A stretch of DNA of 18,845 nucleotides from an uncultured Methylophilaceae bacterium (GCA_938084195.1 CALKDJ010000160.1:1-18845), one strand, 5' to 3'. Shown: positions 6,749 to 15,455, numbered from the stretch's first letter. Translations and numbers: made by a program. The notes: a model not told the origin generated them from the letters alone.

Positions 6749-7547
6749 TTAAAACCTCCTTCAATTCTCTGTGTTCAATTCTGATATCAACCCCTTCTTT
6801 TTCTAATTCTTTCTTAACATAGAAATAGCTATGCTCTTTAAAATGAAAGATATTTCCAGCCGCAACAGCAGAAGGATTTGCTTCCTCAAAGCACTCTCCA
6901 AAATCGAAATAGTCGCCTGCGCCTCCTAACGCTACTACTGGTACATTGGCTACGTCAACTATTTTACTAATGGTATCAACATCGTATCCTACGCCTTTTC
7001 CATCACGTGAAATATCATTTAATATAATTTCTCCGATGCCTTGATTCTGAATAATTTCGCACCATTGAAGAATTGTATGATTAGATTTTAAACTACCATG
7101 CTCAAAATAAACAAACCCATCCTTATAATCTACGCAAGCAACTAGTGCTTGGGAGCCAAAAATACTTACCGCACCTTTCAATAAATTTTCATCAATATAC
7201 ATACCTGTATTAAGTACAACTTTATCAGCACCGTTTTGTAAAACATTCTCAATATCTTGAACAGTTCTGATCCCACCACCAAAAGCAAGAGGAACAAAAA
7301 CATTTCTAGATATCTCTCGTAACAGAGAAAACTTATCATTTGAGATTTTAATCTTGTGATCGCTTCTGCGATTATCATAATTTTCTGAACGGGAAATATC
7401 TATATATACAATCTCATCCACTGCCCAATCACTAAATCTGGCAACTTGATTGATTGGATTACCAACAACCTGGTGTATTGAAAAATCCTCACTTCTAACA
7501 ATCATTCCTTCTTTTAAAAAAATACAAGGTATTAATCTTTTTTTCAT
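6735..7547 (-). CDS. HisF/WbuZ-like amidation protein, module 2
   Basis: A 270-residue TIM-barrel protein of the HisF family, longer at its C-terminus than HisF1. In sugar amidation this partner is thought to pass ammonia from the HisH glutaminase to the amidotransferase. The opening KKRLIPCIFLKEGMIVRS replaces the HisF cyclase motif IxCLDVxxGRVVKG: the first catalytic Asp position is Phe10. The second Asp is retained (LVACVDYKDG, Asp140). Phosphate-loop regions PLAFGGGIRTVQDI (86-99) and ALGGAGD are present. Loss of the first Asp argues against histidine synthesis and fits the WbuZ/HisF2 group. Its ATG abuts the hisH2 stop directly, so the two are coupled, and it overlaps amidotransferase 2. 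Confidence 0.85.
   Translation of the reverse strand: MKKRLIPCIFLKEGMIVRSEDFSIHQVVGNPINQVARFSDWAVDEIVYIDISRSENYDNRRSDHKIKISNDKFSLLREISRNVFVPLAFGGGIRTVQDIENVLQNGADKVVLNTGMYIDENLLKGAVSIFGSQALVACVDYKDGFVYFEHGSLKSNHTILQWCEIIQNQGIGEIILNDISRDGKGVGYDVDTISKIVDVANVPVVALGGAGDYFDFGECFEEANPSAVAAGNIFHFKEHSYFYVKKELEKEGVDIRIEHRELKEVLNEVR
6754..6761 (-). promoter_or_regulatory. Strong ribosome binding site for amidotransferase 2
   Basis: AAGGAGGT on the minus strand, 5 nt upstream of the ATG at 6748 and inside the 3' end of hisF2. It is a full complement to the 16S anti-Shine-Dalgarno core, unlike the weak sites of the neighbouring coupled genes, and it fixes the start. Confidence 0.85.
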
Positions 7548-8156
7548 TCACCCTTCTTCCGAAAAAGATTTCAGTATTCTCAAGCCATTTATATGACTCT
7601 TTTCAGGATGGAACTGACAACCGTAAACATTATCCATTTGTATTGCTGCTGTAATATTTTCTTCTGTTTTAATTGATACTATCAATTCGTTATTTACTTT
7701 TGCATGATAACTATGAATAAAGTAAAAGTCTAAATCCTCATTTTTATGTAACCCTAGAAAATCAAAACAAATACGACCTGATGCCCATCCAATTCTTGGA
7801 ATTTTATAATGGGCTGATTCAATCAACCCAACTACTTGCCCCTTCAAAATTCCAAGTCCCTTTCTTCCAATACTTTCGCTGCTGGACTCAAATAGTAGCT
7901 GCATTCCCAAACAAATACCAAGTATTGGTTTTTTTTTATTAATAACCTCATCAATAATTTTTTCAAACAAGTTAGCCTCACATAATCTATTAATCCCATC
8001 TCCAAACGAACCAACCCCAGGCAGAATAATCTTATTAATACTTTCTAACTCGTTGTTATTATTAACTATCTTATAGTCAATATTTAGATAATCTAACGTA
8101 TTAGTTAATGACATTAAATTTGAGTTTCCTAGATTGATAATTCCGATTGTATTCAT
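7548..8156 (-). CDS. HisH-like glutamine amidotransferase, module 2
   Basis: A 202-residue class I glutaminase. The triad is visible: Cys82 in GICLGMQ, His183 and Glu185 in FHPEKS. The oxyanion region is LPGVGSFGDG (45-54). It hydrolyses glutamine and hands ammonia to HisF2. It begins 2 bp after hisF1 and abuts hisF2 (TGA immediately followed by ATG), so the two modules sit in one continuous translational unit. Sequence similarity to HisH1 is clear but moderate, so the modules are old paralogues or separate acquisitions, not a recent tandem duplication. It is unlikely to serve histidine synthesis because no other his gene is nearby and its partner lacks a cyclase Asp. Confidence 0.88.
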   Translation of the reverse strand: MNTIGIINLGNSNLMSLTNTLDYLNIDYKIVNNNNELESINKIILPGVGSFGDGINRLCEANLFEKIIDEVINKKKPILGICLGMQLLFESSSESIGRKGLGILKGQVVGLIESAHYKIPRIGWASGRICFDFLGLHKNEDLDFYFIHSYHAKVNNELIVSIKTEENITAAIQMDNVYGCQFHPEKSHINGLRILKSFSEEG

Positions 8157-8158
8157 AA

Positions 8159-8914
8159 TTAGCTCAATTCTCTTACACTAATATCATGCTCTAATAGTTC
8201 ATTTCGAATGTCATTTGGCGTATATTCTGAAAAGTGAAAAACATATGCCGCTGCGATGGCGTCGGCACCATTTCTGATTGCCTCAACTCCATGAAATGGA
8301 TTACCCATACCTCCATTTAATATCACGGGTATATCTAATTTATTTCTAAAAACCTTCATTAACTCGATATCATAACCTTTAGACAATCCTTCATGATTGA
8401 CTGATGTTAACAAAATTTCTCCTGCTCCATATTTCTGATATTTCCTTGCAAGTACTAAGGGATCCAAATCTAGAAGTCCTTGAGTTTTATTGAACACCTT
8501 ATAAACCCCATTTATTTTTTTTACATCTATAGAGCAAACTATACATTGTGAACCAAATATCCGAGATGCTTCCATTATAAAATTTATTTCTTTCAATGCT
8601 ATTGTGTTGATAGATATTTTATCGGCCCCAGCATCTAATACTTTTTCAATGTCTCTAATATTTTTAATCCCTCCGCCAATTGTAAGAGGCATAAAACACT
8701 CCTGGGCTATGTCGGTAATGAGTTCGATATTCATTTCGTCAACACCTTGACTAGCATCAATATCAAGAACAATTAGTTCATCCACATTTCTAGAATTATA
8801 AATTCTTGCAGTTGAAGTTGGATGTCCAATAGTTCTGTAAGAGCCAAAATTTATACTCTTTACAAGTTGCCAGTCCTTTAGCAGAACGCAGGGGATTATT
8901 CTATGCTTTAACAT
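8159..8914 (-). CDS. HisF/WbuZ-like amidation protein, module 1
   Basis: A 251-residue TIM-barrel protein of HisF length. The N-terminus [17 protein letters not shown] keeps the strand but has Leu11 where HisF cyclases have Asp; the second Asp is kept ([10 protein letters not shown], Asp130). [20 protein letters not shown] (76-95) and [10 protein letters not shown] form the phosphate-binding loops. The pattern fits the glycosyl-amidation HisF2/WbuZ proteins, which conduct ammonia to a sugar amidotransferase. It begins 2 bp after the hisH1 stop and ends 2 bp before hisH2. Confidence 0.87.
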   Translation of the reverse strand: MLKHRIIPCVLLKDWQLVKSINFGSYRTIGHPTSTARIYNSRNVDELIVLDIDASQGVDEMNIELITDIAQECFMPLTIGGGIKNIRDIEKVLDAGADKISINTIALKEINFIMEASRIFGSQCIVCSIDVKKINGVYKVFNKTQGLLDLDPLVLARKYQKYGAGEILLTSVNHEGLSKGYDIELMKVFRNKLDIPVILNGGMGNPFHGVEAIRNGADAIAAAYVFHFSEYTPNDIRNELLEHDISVRELS

Positions 8915-8916
8915 AT

Positions 8917-9537
8917 CTACAATGCGATAAAATTATTAATAATTGCTAAACCAAACTCTTGACTTTTTTCTGGGTGAAATTGAAAACCATATAGATGATT
9001 TTTACTAATAGATGAAACAAATTGATAACCATGTTCAGTTACTCCTGTAGCTACATCTTCATTTAATTTATAGTGATAAGAGTGAACAAAATAAAAATCA
9101 CTATTATTTGGAATTCCTTCATAAAGTTTATTCTTATTTTTATAAATCACATTATTCCATCCAACATGTGGAATTTTCAAACCCTCTTTATCTGCAAAAT
9201 TAAATTTAATAATTTCCCCATCTATCCATCCTAGGCCTTTTGTTTTTGAGTCTTCATAGCTAATGTTAGCCATTAATTGCATACCAAGGCATATACCTAA
9301 AAACGGTTTTTTATTTTCAATAACTGCATGATTTAGAATTTCAAGTAATCCTAAGTTAGATAACTTATTCATACCATCACAAAAAGAACCTACACCTGGT
9401 AAAACAATTTTGTCAGCACTCATAATTATTTTGTGATCATTAGTAATAGTAGCTTTTGTATTATTTCTTTCAAAAGACTTCTGGACAGATCGGAGATTAC
9501 CGACATTATAATCAACAATGACAATTGAATTACTCAA
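8917..9537 (-). CDS. HisH-like glutamine amidotransferase, module 1
   Basis: A 206-residue class I glutaminase with Cys83 in GICLGMQ and His188/Glu190 in [18 protein letters not shown] (46-55) precedes the nucleophile. It supplies ammonia to HisF1 and the module 1 amidotransferase. The start is a TTG at 9537, overlapping the amidotransferase stop by 8 bp. An in-frame stop directly upstream and the need for [10 protein letters not shown] at the N-terminus leave no better start. The Shine-Dalgarno is weak, so translation probably depends on coupling to the upstream gene. Confidence 0.88.
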   Translation of the reverse strand: MSNSIVIVDYNVGNLRSVQKSFERNNTKATITNDHKIIMSADKIVLPGVGSFCDGMNKLSNLGLLEILNHAVIENKKPFLGICLGMQLMANISYEDSKTKGLGWIDGEIIKFNFADKEGLKIPHVGWNNVIYKNKNKLYEGIPNNSDFYFVHSYHYKLNEDVATGVTEHGYQFVSSISKNHLYGFQFHPEKSQEFGLAIINNFIAL

Positions 9538-10666
9538 CTATAAATTCTTTTTTTCTTACAAGAGAATGATCAATATCTTTAATAAACTCACCGCTATCAT
9601 TTCTTTCAAAGATTCGTTTATTAGTATAAGAATCTACTATTTTATCAAATTCCTGTTGAGTAAACCCAGTATATTCTAAATACTTTTTAACCGCTTTAAT
9701 GGGATACCTGCCATCATATTTGTTAACTAATCTAACCCCTTGTTTTCGACTTATATATCCTAAACGAATATCTAAACATGCATTATCAGTTGCCCTACCA
9801 AACCCGTACTTGACATATTTTAAATAATCATGCACATGATTACTATAACAATCTAAATTTTCAAATTTTTCGTATGTTGTTTCTACAGGCCTATCAGCTT
9901 CAGAAAAACCAAGATCTTTCGACCTTTTCATTACATATCTTAAATCCCACTTGAAGTAATAACCAAGAAATAACCCTGTGACTCCCACTCTTTGAATATT
10001 TTTATCAGTTTCGTATGTATATAGTGACAAGTCTCTTTTAGTTAATCCATCTACACCAATCATATCTGAAATCCTATTGCCTAGAAGACCTCCAAATTCC
10101 TCTAACCACTGCCTATCCAATATGTTTCTTGTTTTACTTGAGGCGGGACCACCATATTCAATCTGTGGACTCTCTCCCCAAACAATTAATGGTATATCAA
10201 AGTTAACAGCAAATTTTGGGACAGTTGTAAAAATACCCAAATGATTCTGCCATTCATTATCACCAGTTCTTAGAAAGGCTTCTTTCGCTAATTTCTTATA
10301 AACAATAGGATCCCGCTTAATGTGAATTAAATCCACTCCCAAATTATTTAAATTATCTAAGTTTTTTCTACCTATTTTTGTAGGTATTGTCGGCTCAAAA
10401 CATATACACAAAGGCTTTAGGCCTAATTCTAGGACTTTAATTACCTGAAAAGTAGAATCTTTCCCCCCACTTACACCAATAACACAATCATAATCTGGAT
10501 GCTTTTTATATTTTCTAACTAATGCTAAAAACTCTTGCTCCCTTTCATTCCAATCAATACTATCATTTTTATCATTCTGAGAGCGACATGCATCACATAC
10601 GCCATTATCATCAAAATGCAAATCAGGCTTTGTACTTGGCATGACACAGTTGGTGCAAATTTTCAT
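9530..10666 (-). CDS. N-acetyl sugar amidotransferase, module 1 (WbpG/PseA family)
   Basis: A 378-residue full-length protein beginning MKICTNCVMPSTKPDLHFDD. It carries two CxxC pairs (Cys4/Cys7, Cys24/Cys27), a PP-loop SGGKDS (66-71), and YVKYGFGRATDNACLDIRLG near the C-terminal third. Family members convert acetamido to acetamidino on activated sugars: WbpG on a ManNAc3NAcA precursor in Pseudomonas, PseA on pseudaminic acid in Campylobacter. The central region (WGESPQIEYGGPASSK) differs from module 2 and is probably substrate-specific. It lies directly after the pse genes, behind the pseI remnant, so a pseudaminic acid derivative is the likely substrate, by inference. It is followed with 8 bp overlap by hisH1. 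Confidence 0.87.
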   Translation of the reverse strand: MKICTNCVMPSTKPDLHFDDNGVCDACRSQNDKNDSIDWNEREQEFLALVRKYKKHPDYDCVIGVSGGKDSTFQVIKVLELGLKPLCICFEPTIPTKIGRKNLDNLNNLGVDLIHIKRDPIVYKKLAKEAFLRTGDNEWQNHLGIFTTVPKFAVNFDIPLIVWGESPQIEYGGPASSKTRNILDRQWLEEFGGLLGNRISDMIGVDGLTKRDLSLYTYETDKNIQRVGVTGLFLGYYFKWDLRYVMKRSKDLGFSEADRPVETTYEKFENLDCYSNHVHDYLKYVKYGFGRATDNACLDIRLGYISRKQGVRLVNKYDGRYPIKAVKKYLEYTGFTQQEFDKIVDSYTNKRIFERNDSGEFIKDIDHSLVRKKEFIVE

Positions 10667-10671
10667 TTTTT

Positions 10672-10676
10672 TCCTT
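10672..10676 (-). promoter_or_regulatory. Ribosome binding site for amidotransferase 1
   Basis: AAGGA on the minus strand, 5 nt before the ATG at 10666. It lies in the 74 bp spacer after the pseI remnant, where I see no terminator or other gene. Confidence 0.7.
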
Positions 10677-10740
10677 TTCTAAAGATTATTATAATGAATT
10701 AACATAATCAAATATTACTGTGTTGCTGTCAGAAGTATCC

Positions 10741-11019
10741 TTAATTGTCTTCGTGCCAATTGTTTTTTAAATATTTTAAACCTTGCCCATCCCACAGACC
10801 TCCTCCACTCATAAATTCTGGAGTGCTCATATTCAAGAAAATTTTATCTGGTCGATAGGTTTGTTATTTGAGTGCATCTGCTCCACAGTTATTTACCATA
10901 TTTAAAATTTTATAAGAATTAGAAATATCACGATTATGATTAGCAAACATTTCAGAAATTATGTGAAGCGAATAATCAGCACCTATATTTCTACCATTAA
11001 TATTTATAAAATTATTCAT
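10741..11019 (-). pseudogene. pseI: Decayed pseI remnant (pseudaminic acid synthase, N-terminal quarter)
   Basis: An ATG at 11019 overlaps the pseGH stop as ATGA and opens a reading frame beginning MNNFININGRNIGADYSLHI, then ISEMFANHNRD. This matches the PseI N-terminus (compare VIAELSANHNG in the intact copy). An in-frame TAA at codon 52 sits where the family has the Leu of CIKLQTF, readable as a single TTA-to-TAA change. The same frame then continues QTYRPDKIFL and MSGGGLWDGQGLKYL, after which homology ends and a stop follows at codon 93. About three quarters of the gene is gone. Its position after pseG/H is a usual place for pseI, so this was the native synthase gene of the pse block, now replaced by the copy at 3120-4148. 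Confidence 0.88.
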
Positions 11020-12590
11020 ACACTTTTGTTAATATTTTCTTTTTGCATATACAACATTTTATTATCGTCAACTTTTTCAAGAGTTAGTTTCTCAAATCCG
11101 TGTTTCTGATAAAAATTAATCGCTCTCTCATTACAAGAAAAGACCTTTAATTTTATTTTCTTCACACTCAATTCCTCGAAAGCATAATAACTGGCTGCAG
11201 CTTCCAAAATTGATCCTTTGCCTTTTAGTTGCTCAAAAGGGTTAGTGTAAAGTCCAAACTCTAAAGAGTTGTGAAAATTAATCTGAGAAAAATTAATTGA
11301 CCCAACAACCTTTTGATTCAATTTTACAAGAAAATAACGCTGATCAATATTACTTTGCAAATTTTGGATAAAGCTTAAATGTGATTCTTTTGAAATATCA
11401 TATTGATTTCTCATCCATTTTTTAATCTCAGGATGATTGCGCATATCAAGCACCAAATTTTTATCGTATATGTTCAAATTAGCATAATTACACAAAGTTA
11501 CTTCGCCAATATTTTCTATGATCATTTTGTAATCAGTTATCTTACTAAAAATTTTATAAATTCCTAAACCATCACATGTCTGTGAAGCCACTCTGCCAAT
11601 GGCTTGCATCCATTCAGTTGCATTTTTCAATAAATGGTTAATACCCTTAACTTCTTTCAATAACTTTACAGCATTATGACGCGCTAAAGTTTCAGCAGAA
11701 AAAGCCTGATTTTTCGCAATGACAATTTGAATGGATGGAAGTGCCAAACAGCATCGCTCCCAAGTGGTAGATCCAGCTGCGCCTATTGCTATATCTACAT
11801 TTGCCATAATTTCAGCCATATTTTCCACATCGATTTTAACTTCAACATTACAAGGTAAATTATTTGCTATAGCTCGAACATCATTTAAATGAGGTGCTGA
11901 CCTTCCCATAACAACAATAATATTTATATCATCTGGTAAGTGACATGTGTTCAACTCTTGTAAAACTTTTCCAGTAATATTATCAACATCATAACCACCC
12001 ATATTAATTAGTAAACACCTAATTTCTGGCTTTCTACGACGCTCTAAACTATATGATCTCCATTCGGCAAATTCAGGTCTAAGGAGAGCATATTTCGAGC
12101 CTAATAATAGTAAACAGTCTTTAGGGATAAGTGCGGCATAATCTTTTGGTTGGCGGTTAAATGTTTGATCAAGCAAAATATCACACTGATGTTTTCGATC
12201 AGCCAAATCGTCAATCACCATTATCTTTTCATAAAATGGTTTTAGTTCAAATTGCCAATCCTCATCTAAAGCGTAATGGTCGACAATCAACCAATCAATT
12301 TTTTCTGATTTAAGTATATCAATACAGTCCTCAGCGTCTTGATATTGGGTTACACCCAACCAATGAGAGTGCAATAATTTGTTGTCAACTTTGCATTCTT
12401 CTATTTCATCTAGTTCGTGTACGTAAAATCCACTTGAACTTATCTTATTATTTAAGTTTCCTTCATGTTGGCGACAAATAAACTCGACATTTATACTATT
12501 TTCTCTCAACAACTCAGCTAAAGCCAAACAACGCATTACATGACCTGTGCCCATTTTCAAAGAAGCATCTACGCGAAAAACAACCTTCAT
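11016..12590 (-). CDS. pseG: Bifunctional PseG-PseH: UDP-sugar hydrolase fused to N-acetyltransferase
   Basis: A 524-residue fusion. Residues 1 to about 345 are PseG, a GT-B-like hydrolase that removes UDP from UDP-2,4-diacetamido-2,4,6-trideoxy-L-altrose. VFRVDASLKMGTGHVMRCLA (4-23) holds the catalytic His17, and GAAGSTTWERCCLALPS (270-286) is the nucleotide-binding loop. Residues from about 355 to 515 are a GNAT acetyltransferase like PseH, which N-acetylates the 4-amino group one step earlier. Recognisable parts are LDMRNHPEIKKWM (381-393), VVGSINF (428-434), LEFGLYTNPFEQLKGKGSIL (443-462) and RAINFYQKHGFEKL (489-502). The two steps are consecutive, so fusion could channel the intermediate. 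The start overlaps pseF by ATGA, and the stop overlaps the pseI remnant by ATGA. No frameshift or internal stop suggests that the fusion is artefactual. Confidence 0.92.
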   Translation of the reverse strand: MKVVFRVDASLKMGTGHVMRCLALAELLRENSINVEFICRQHEGNLNNKISSSGFYVHELDEIEECKVDNKLLHSHWLGVTQYQDAEDCIDILKSEKIDWLIVDHYALDEDWQFELKPFYEKIMVIDDLADRKHQCDILLDQTFNRQPKDYAALIPKDCLLLLGSKYALLRPEFAEWRSYSLERRRKPEIRCLLINMGGYDVDNITGKVLQELNTCHLPDDINIIVVMGRSAPHLNDVRAIANNLPCNVEVKIDVENMAEIMANVDIAIGAAGSTTWERCCLALPSIQIVIAKNQAFSAETLARHNAVKLLKEVKGINHLLKNATEWMQAIGRVASQTCDGLGIYKIFSKITDYKMIIENIGEVTLCNYANLNIYDKNLVLDMRNHPEIKKWMRNQYDISKESHLSFIQNLQSNIDQRYFLVKLNQKVVGSINFSQINFHNSLEFGLYTNPFEQLKGKGSILEAAASYYAFEELSVKKIKLKVFSCNERAINFYQKHGFEKLTLEKVDDNKMLYMQKENINKSV

Positions 12591-13288
12591 GGCAATACAT
12601 TAGTTTCTTGCAAAGTCTTATACATAGCCTCAGCTCTAACCCAGTCATCTTTAGTATCGATATCTTGCACTAAATACCTTGGGAGAATATAAGGAGTTGC
12701 AACTTCAGAAAAAAGTAAGGTACCGTTCTTAAAAGCCTCTGATTTCCCCCAATAAAACTGACCTGCGTCATGATAAATTTCTTCTAAATCCTGAGATCGG
12801 TCGCCAAAATGTTCGGGATAAACCATCTCTATACGAGTATTATCGGTAATTCTTATGGACCTTTGGACTGGAAAGGCATAATTCGTTACGCTAAAACAAT
12901 AATCAGCGCTTGAATCTTGAAGCTGTCGAAGAGCCTTATTTATTACCTGCGGTTTTATGAAAGGTGCGGTTGCATACAAACAGCATACCTTTTCAATAGA
13001 TTTACCATTCTTTTCAATCCACTCAATTGCATGCTTGATAACTGAAACAGTATCAGCATAATCATTGGAAAGTTTCGATGGCCTAATAAATGGGACTTCT
13101 GCACCATATTTTTTTGCAACTTCAGTAATTTCACTATCATCAGTTGAAACAATTACTTGCTCAAAACATTTGCTTTCAAGTGCAGCCCTAATCGAATATG
13201 AAATAATAGGCTTACCATTAAAATTTTTTATATTCTTTTTTTGTATGCGCTTACTTCCACCTCTTGCCGGAATGACGCATATATTCAT
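12587..13288 (-). CDS. pseF: Pseudaminic acid cytidylyltransferase
   Basis: A 233-residue CMP-nonulosonate synthetase, the last pathway step (Pse + CTP to CMP-Pse). The N-terminal IPARGGSKRIQKKNIKNF (6-23) is the CTP-binding motif, and VSTDDSEI (47-54) and YATAPFI follow the family pattern. YHDAGQFYWG supports PseF over NeuA. It is coupled to pseC and to pseGH by 4-bp ATGA overlaps, so it is expressed stoichiometrically within the pse block. Length is normal. Confidence 0.92.
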   Translation of the reverse strand: MNICVIPARGGSKRIQKKNIKNFNGKPIISYSIRAALESKCFEQVIVSTDDSEITEVAKKYGAEVPFIRPSKLSNDYADTVSVIKHAIEWIEKNGKSIEKVCCLYATAPFIKPQVINKALRQLQDSSADYCFSVTNYAFPVQRSIRITDNTRIEMVYPEHFGDRSQDLEEIYHDAGQFYWGKSEAFKNGTLLFSEVATPYILPRYLVQDIDTKDDWVRAEAMYKTLQETNVLP

Positions 13289-14442
13289 TGAAATACTTTC
13301 CTTAGGGCGTTATTTACTTTGTCTTGTTGTTCTAGCTTCATAGAGCTATACAATGGAAGAGTTATAACTCTTTTGTAATAAGCTTCCGAATTTGGAAAAT
13401 CACCCTCTTTGAATCCAAGCTTTTGGAAATGAGGTTGGGTATGAATAGGGATATAGTGAACATTTACACCAATACCTTCCTCTCTAAGTTCATTGAAAAT
13501 TTGTTCACGAGTTTTGCTTACTTTGTTTAAATCTATTAGAATCGGATACAAATGCAATGCAGAATAGCTATGAGGACTTTGATGAGGAATGATGAGTGGA
13601 AAATTCCTCAATAACTCATCATATCTTTGTTGGCATTGATGACGCATAGAAACAAATTTTTCCAAACGCTCCATTTGAGAAACTCCCAATGCCGCCTGTA
13701 ACTCATTCATTCGATAGTTAAATCCTAAATCGACTTGCTGATAATACCAACCCCCTTCGGACTCTTTAGTCATTAACTGCGAATCTCGAGTTATCCCATG
13801 AGTGCGAAATAGTTGCATACGAGTCAAGAGTTCTTTATCATTTGTAGTTGCTAATCCGCCCTCTGCTGTTGTAATAATCTTAACTGGATGAAAACTAAAC
13901 ACTGTTATATCAGAATATTGGCAGCTACCAATAGGCTGATCTAAGTACTTACCTCCAATGGCATGAGAGGCATCTTCAATAATTTTAAATCCGTATTCTT
14001 CAGCAAGGGAATGGATTTTTTTCATATCACAAGATTGGCCAGCAAAATGCACAGGGATAACAATTTTTGGTAGTTTATTATCTTGCTTAGCTTGAATTAA
14101 CTTTTTTTCTAATTCTTCTGTGCATAAGTTATAGGTTTTTGGATCAATATCAACAAAATCAACCTTAGCACCACAATACAACCCACAATTAGCGGAGGCT
14201 ACAAAAGAATTTGGGCTTGTCCAAAGCCAATCACCCCTCCCAAGTCTTAAAGCCAAACAAGCGATATGCAATGCTGAGGTGGCACTATTAACTGCCACTC
14301 CATATTCTGCACCACAATAATCTGAAACTATTTTCTCAAATAAAGGCACTTGTGGGCCTTGTGTTAAAAAGTCAGATTTTAAGACATTGGTAACTGCATC
14401 AATATCAGACTGACTAATATCCTGCCTTCCATATGGAATCAC
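13285..14442 (-). CDS. pseC: UDP-4-amino-4,6-dideoxy-N-acetyl-L-altrosamine transaminase
   Basis: A 385-residue PLP enzyme of the DegT/DnrJ/EryC1/StrS family that aminates the PseB product. The PLP lysine is Lys188 in FSFHPVKIITTAEGG, with EDASHAIGG (156-164) holding the cofactor aspartate. NSATSALH (52-59) binds the phosphate, and PYGRQDIS at the N-terminus is the PseC signature. The start is a GTG at 14442, two bases after the pseB stop; an ATG-only search would miss this start. It overlaps pseF by ATGA. Confidence 0.92.
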   Translation of the reverse strand: MIPYGRQDISQSDIDAVTNVLKSDFLTQGPQVPLFEKIVSDYCGAEYGVAVNSATSALHIACLALRLGRGDWLWTSPNSFVASANCGLYCGAKVDFVDIDPKTYNLCTEELEKKLIQAKQDNKLPKIVIPVHFAGQSCDMKKIHSLAEEYGFKIIEDASHAIGGKYLDQPIGSCQYSDITVFSFHPVKIITTAEGGLATTNDKELLTRMQLFRTHGITRDSQLMTKESEGGWYYQQVDLGFNYRMNELQAALGVSQMERLEKFVSMRHQCQQRYDELLRNFPLIIPHQSPHSYSALHLYPILIDLNKVSKTREQIFNELREEGIGVNVHYIPIHTQPHFQKLGFKEGDFPNSEAYYKRVITLPLYSSMKLEQQDKVNNALRKVFQ

Positions 14443-14444
14443 TT

Positions 14445-15443
14445 TTATATATTCCCTATTTTCTTACGATTTACTTCTATCCATTCCTTGAGATTAGAAA
14501 CTTCCATCCAATCTTTATTATTATCAGAACAATATAAAAAGTTTGGATCTACCTTAATGCCGTTACCTATTCTAATTGAATCTTTATTCCAATTATTTAT
14601 AGAGGGCAATATTTTAAAATATTCAGGATATTCGTATGTATTAGGAGCATCTTCTGAACCAATCATCTGCTCGTGTAACTTCTCTCCTGGTCGAATACCA
14701 ACCTCTACTTGCTTAGCTTTTTCATTAACAGCAAGGGCAATATCTGTTATCTTCATAGATGGAATCTTCTTGACATAGATTTCACCGCCAACCATATCAT
14801 CAAAAGCATGCCAAACTAACTTAACGGCTTCTTCTAAAGAAATCATAAATCGTGTCATATGTTTATCGGTGATTGGTATCGATTGATCTTTTTCAATAGA
14901 CATAAAAAATGGAATTACTGAACCACGTGACCCCATTACGTTTCCGTACCTTACAACTGAAAAATAGGTGTCGTGATTTCCAGTATATGAATTTCCAGAA
15001 ACAAACAATTTATCAGATGTTAATTTAGTTGCTCCATACAAATTTATCGGGCTACTTGCTTTATCAGTTGATAAAGCAATAATCTTTTTAACTTTTTTAT
15101 CTATACATGCATCAATAAGATTCATTCCACCAATTACATTTGTTTTGACGCATTCAAAAGGGTCGTACTCAGCAGTTGGAACTATTTTTGTAGCAGCAGC
15201 ATGGACAACATAATCTATACCATCCAATGCACGATAAAGCCGATCTTTGTCACGTACATCTCCAATCATAAAACGAACACGAGGATCCTCTTTAAATAAT
15301 TTGGCCATTTCCCATTGTTTCATCTCGTCTCGTGAAAAAATAACAATTTTTTTTAGTTTATATTTATTCAAGGTCATTGGGACAAAAGTGTTTCCAAATG
15401 AACCTGTTCCGCCAGTAATTAGTACAGATGAATTCTTTATCAT
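14445..15443 (-). CDS. pseB: UDP-N-acetylglucosamine 4,6-dehydratase (inverting)
   Basis: A 332-residue short-chain dehydrogenase/reductase that makes the 4-keto-6-deoxy-L-arabino sugar from UDP-GlcNAc, committing it to pseudaminic acid. It shows GGTGSFG (11-17) for NADP, FSRDEMKQWEMA (36-47), and the catalytic stretch STDKASSPINLYGATK (125-140) with Asp127, Lys128 and the Tyr136/Lys140 pair. The soluble, short form indicates PseB, not a membrane FlaA1/WbpM-type dehydratase. The ATG at 15443 has AAGG about 10 nt upstream, overlapping the end of the ABC transporter gene. Confidence 0.93.
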   Translation of the reverse strand: MIKNSSVLITGGTGSFGNTFVPMTLNKYKLKKIVIFSRDEMKQWEMAKLFKEDPRVRFMIGDVRDKDRLYRALDGIDYVVHAAATKIVPTAEYDPFECVKTNVIGGMNLIDACIDKKVKKIIALSTDKASSPINLYGATKLTSDKLFVSGNSYTGNHDTYFSVVRYGNVMGSRGSVIPFFMSIEKDQSIPITDKHMTRFMISLEEAVKLVWHAFDDMVGGEIYVKKIPSMKITDIALAVNEKAKQVEVGIRPGEKLHEQMIGSEDAPNTYEYPEYFKILPSINNWNKDSIRIGNGIKVDPNFLYCSDNNKDWMEVSNLKEWIEVNRKKIGNI

Positions 15444-15455
15444 ATTTTTTTTGCC

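Noticed and set aside
6735..9537. HisH and HisF pairs as histidine biosynthesis genes
   Set aside because: No other his gene is present, both HisF proteins lack the first catalytic Asp, and both pairs are flanked by WbpG-type sugar amidotransferases.
11016..12590. PseG-PseH fusion as a sequencing error joining two genes
   Set aside because: The linker region reads smoothly in one frame, without an internal start preceded by a good ribosome binding site, and both domains are full length.
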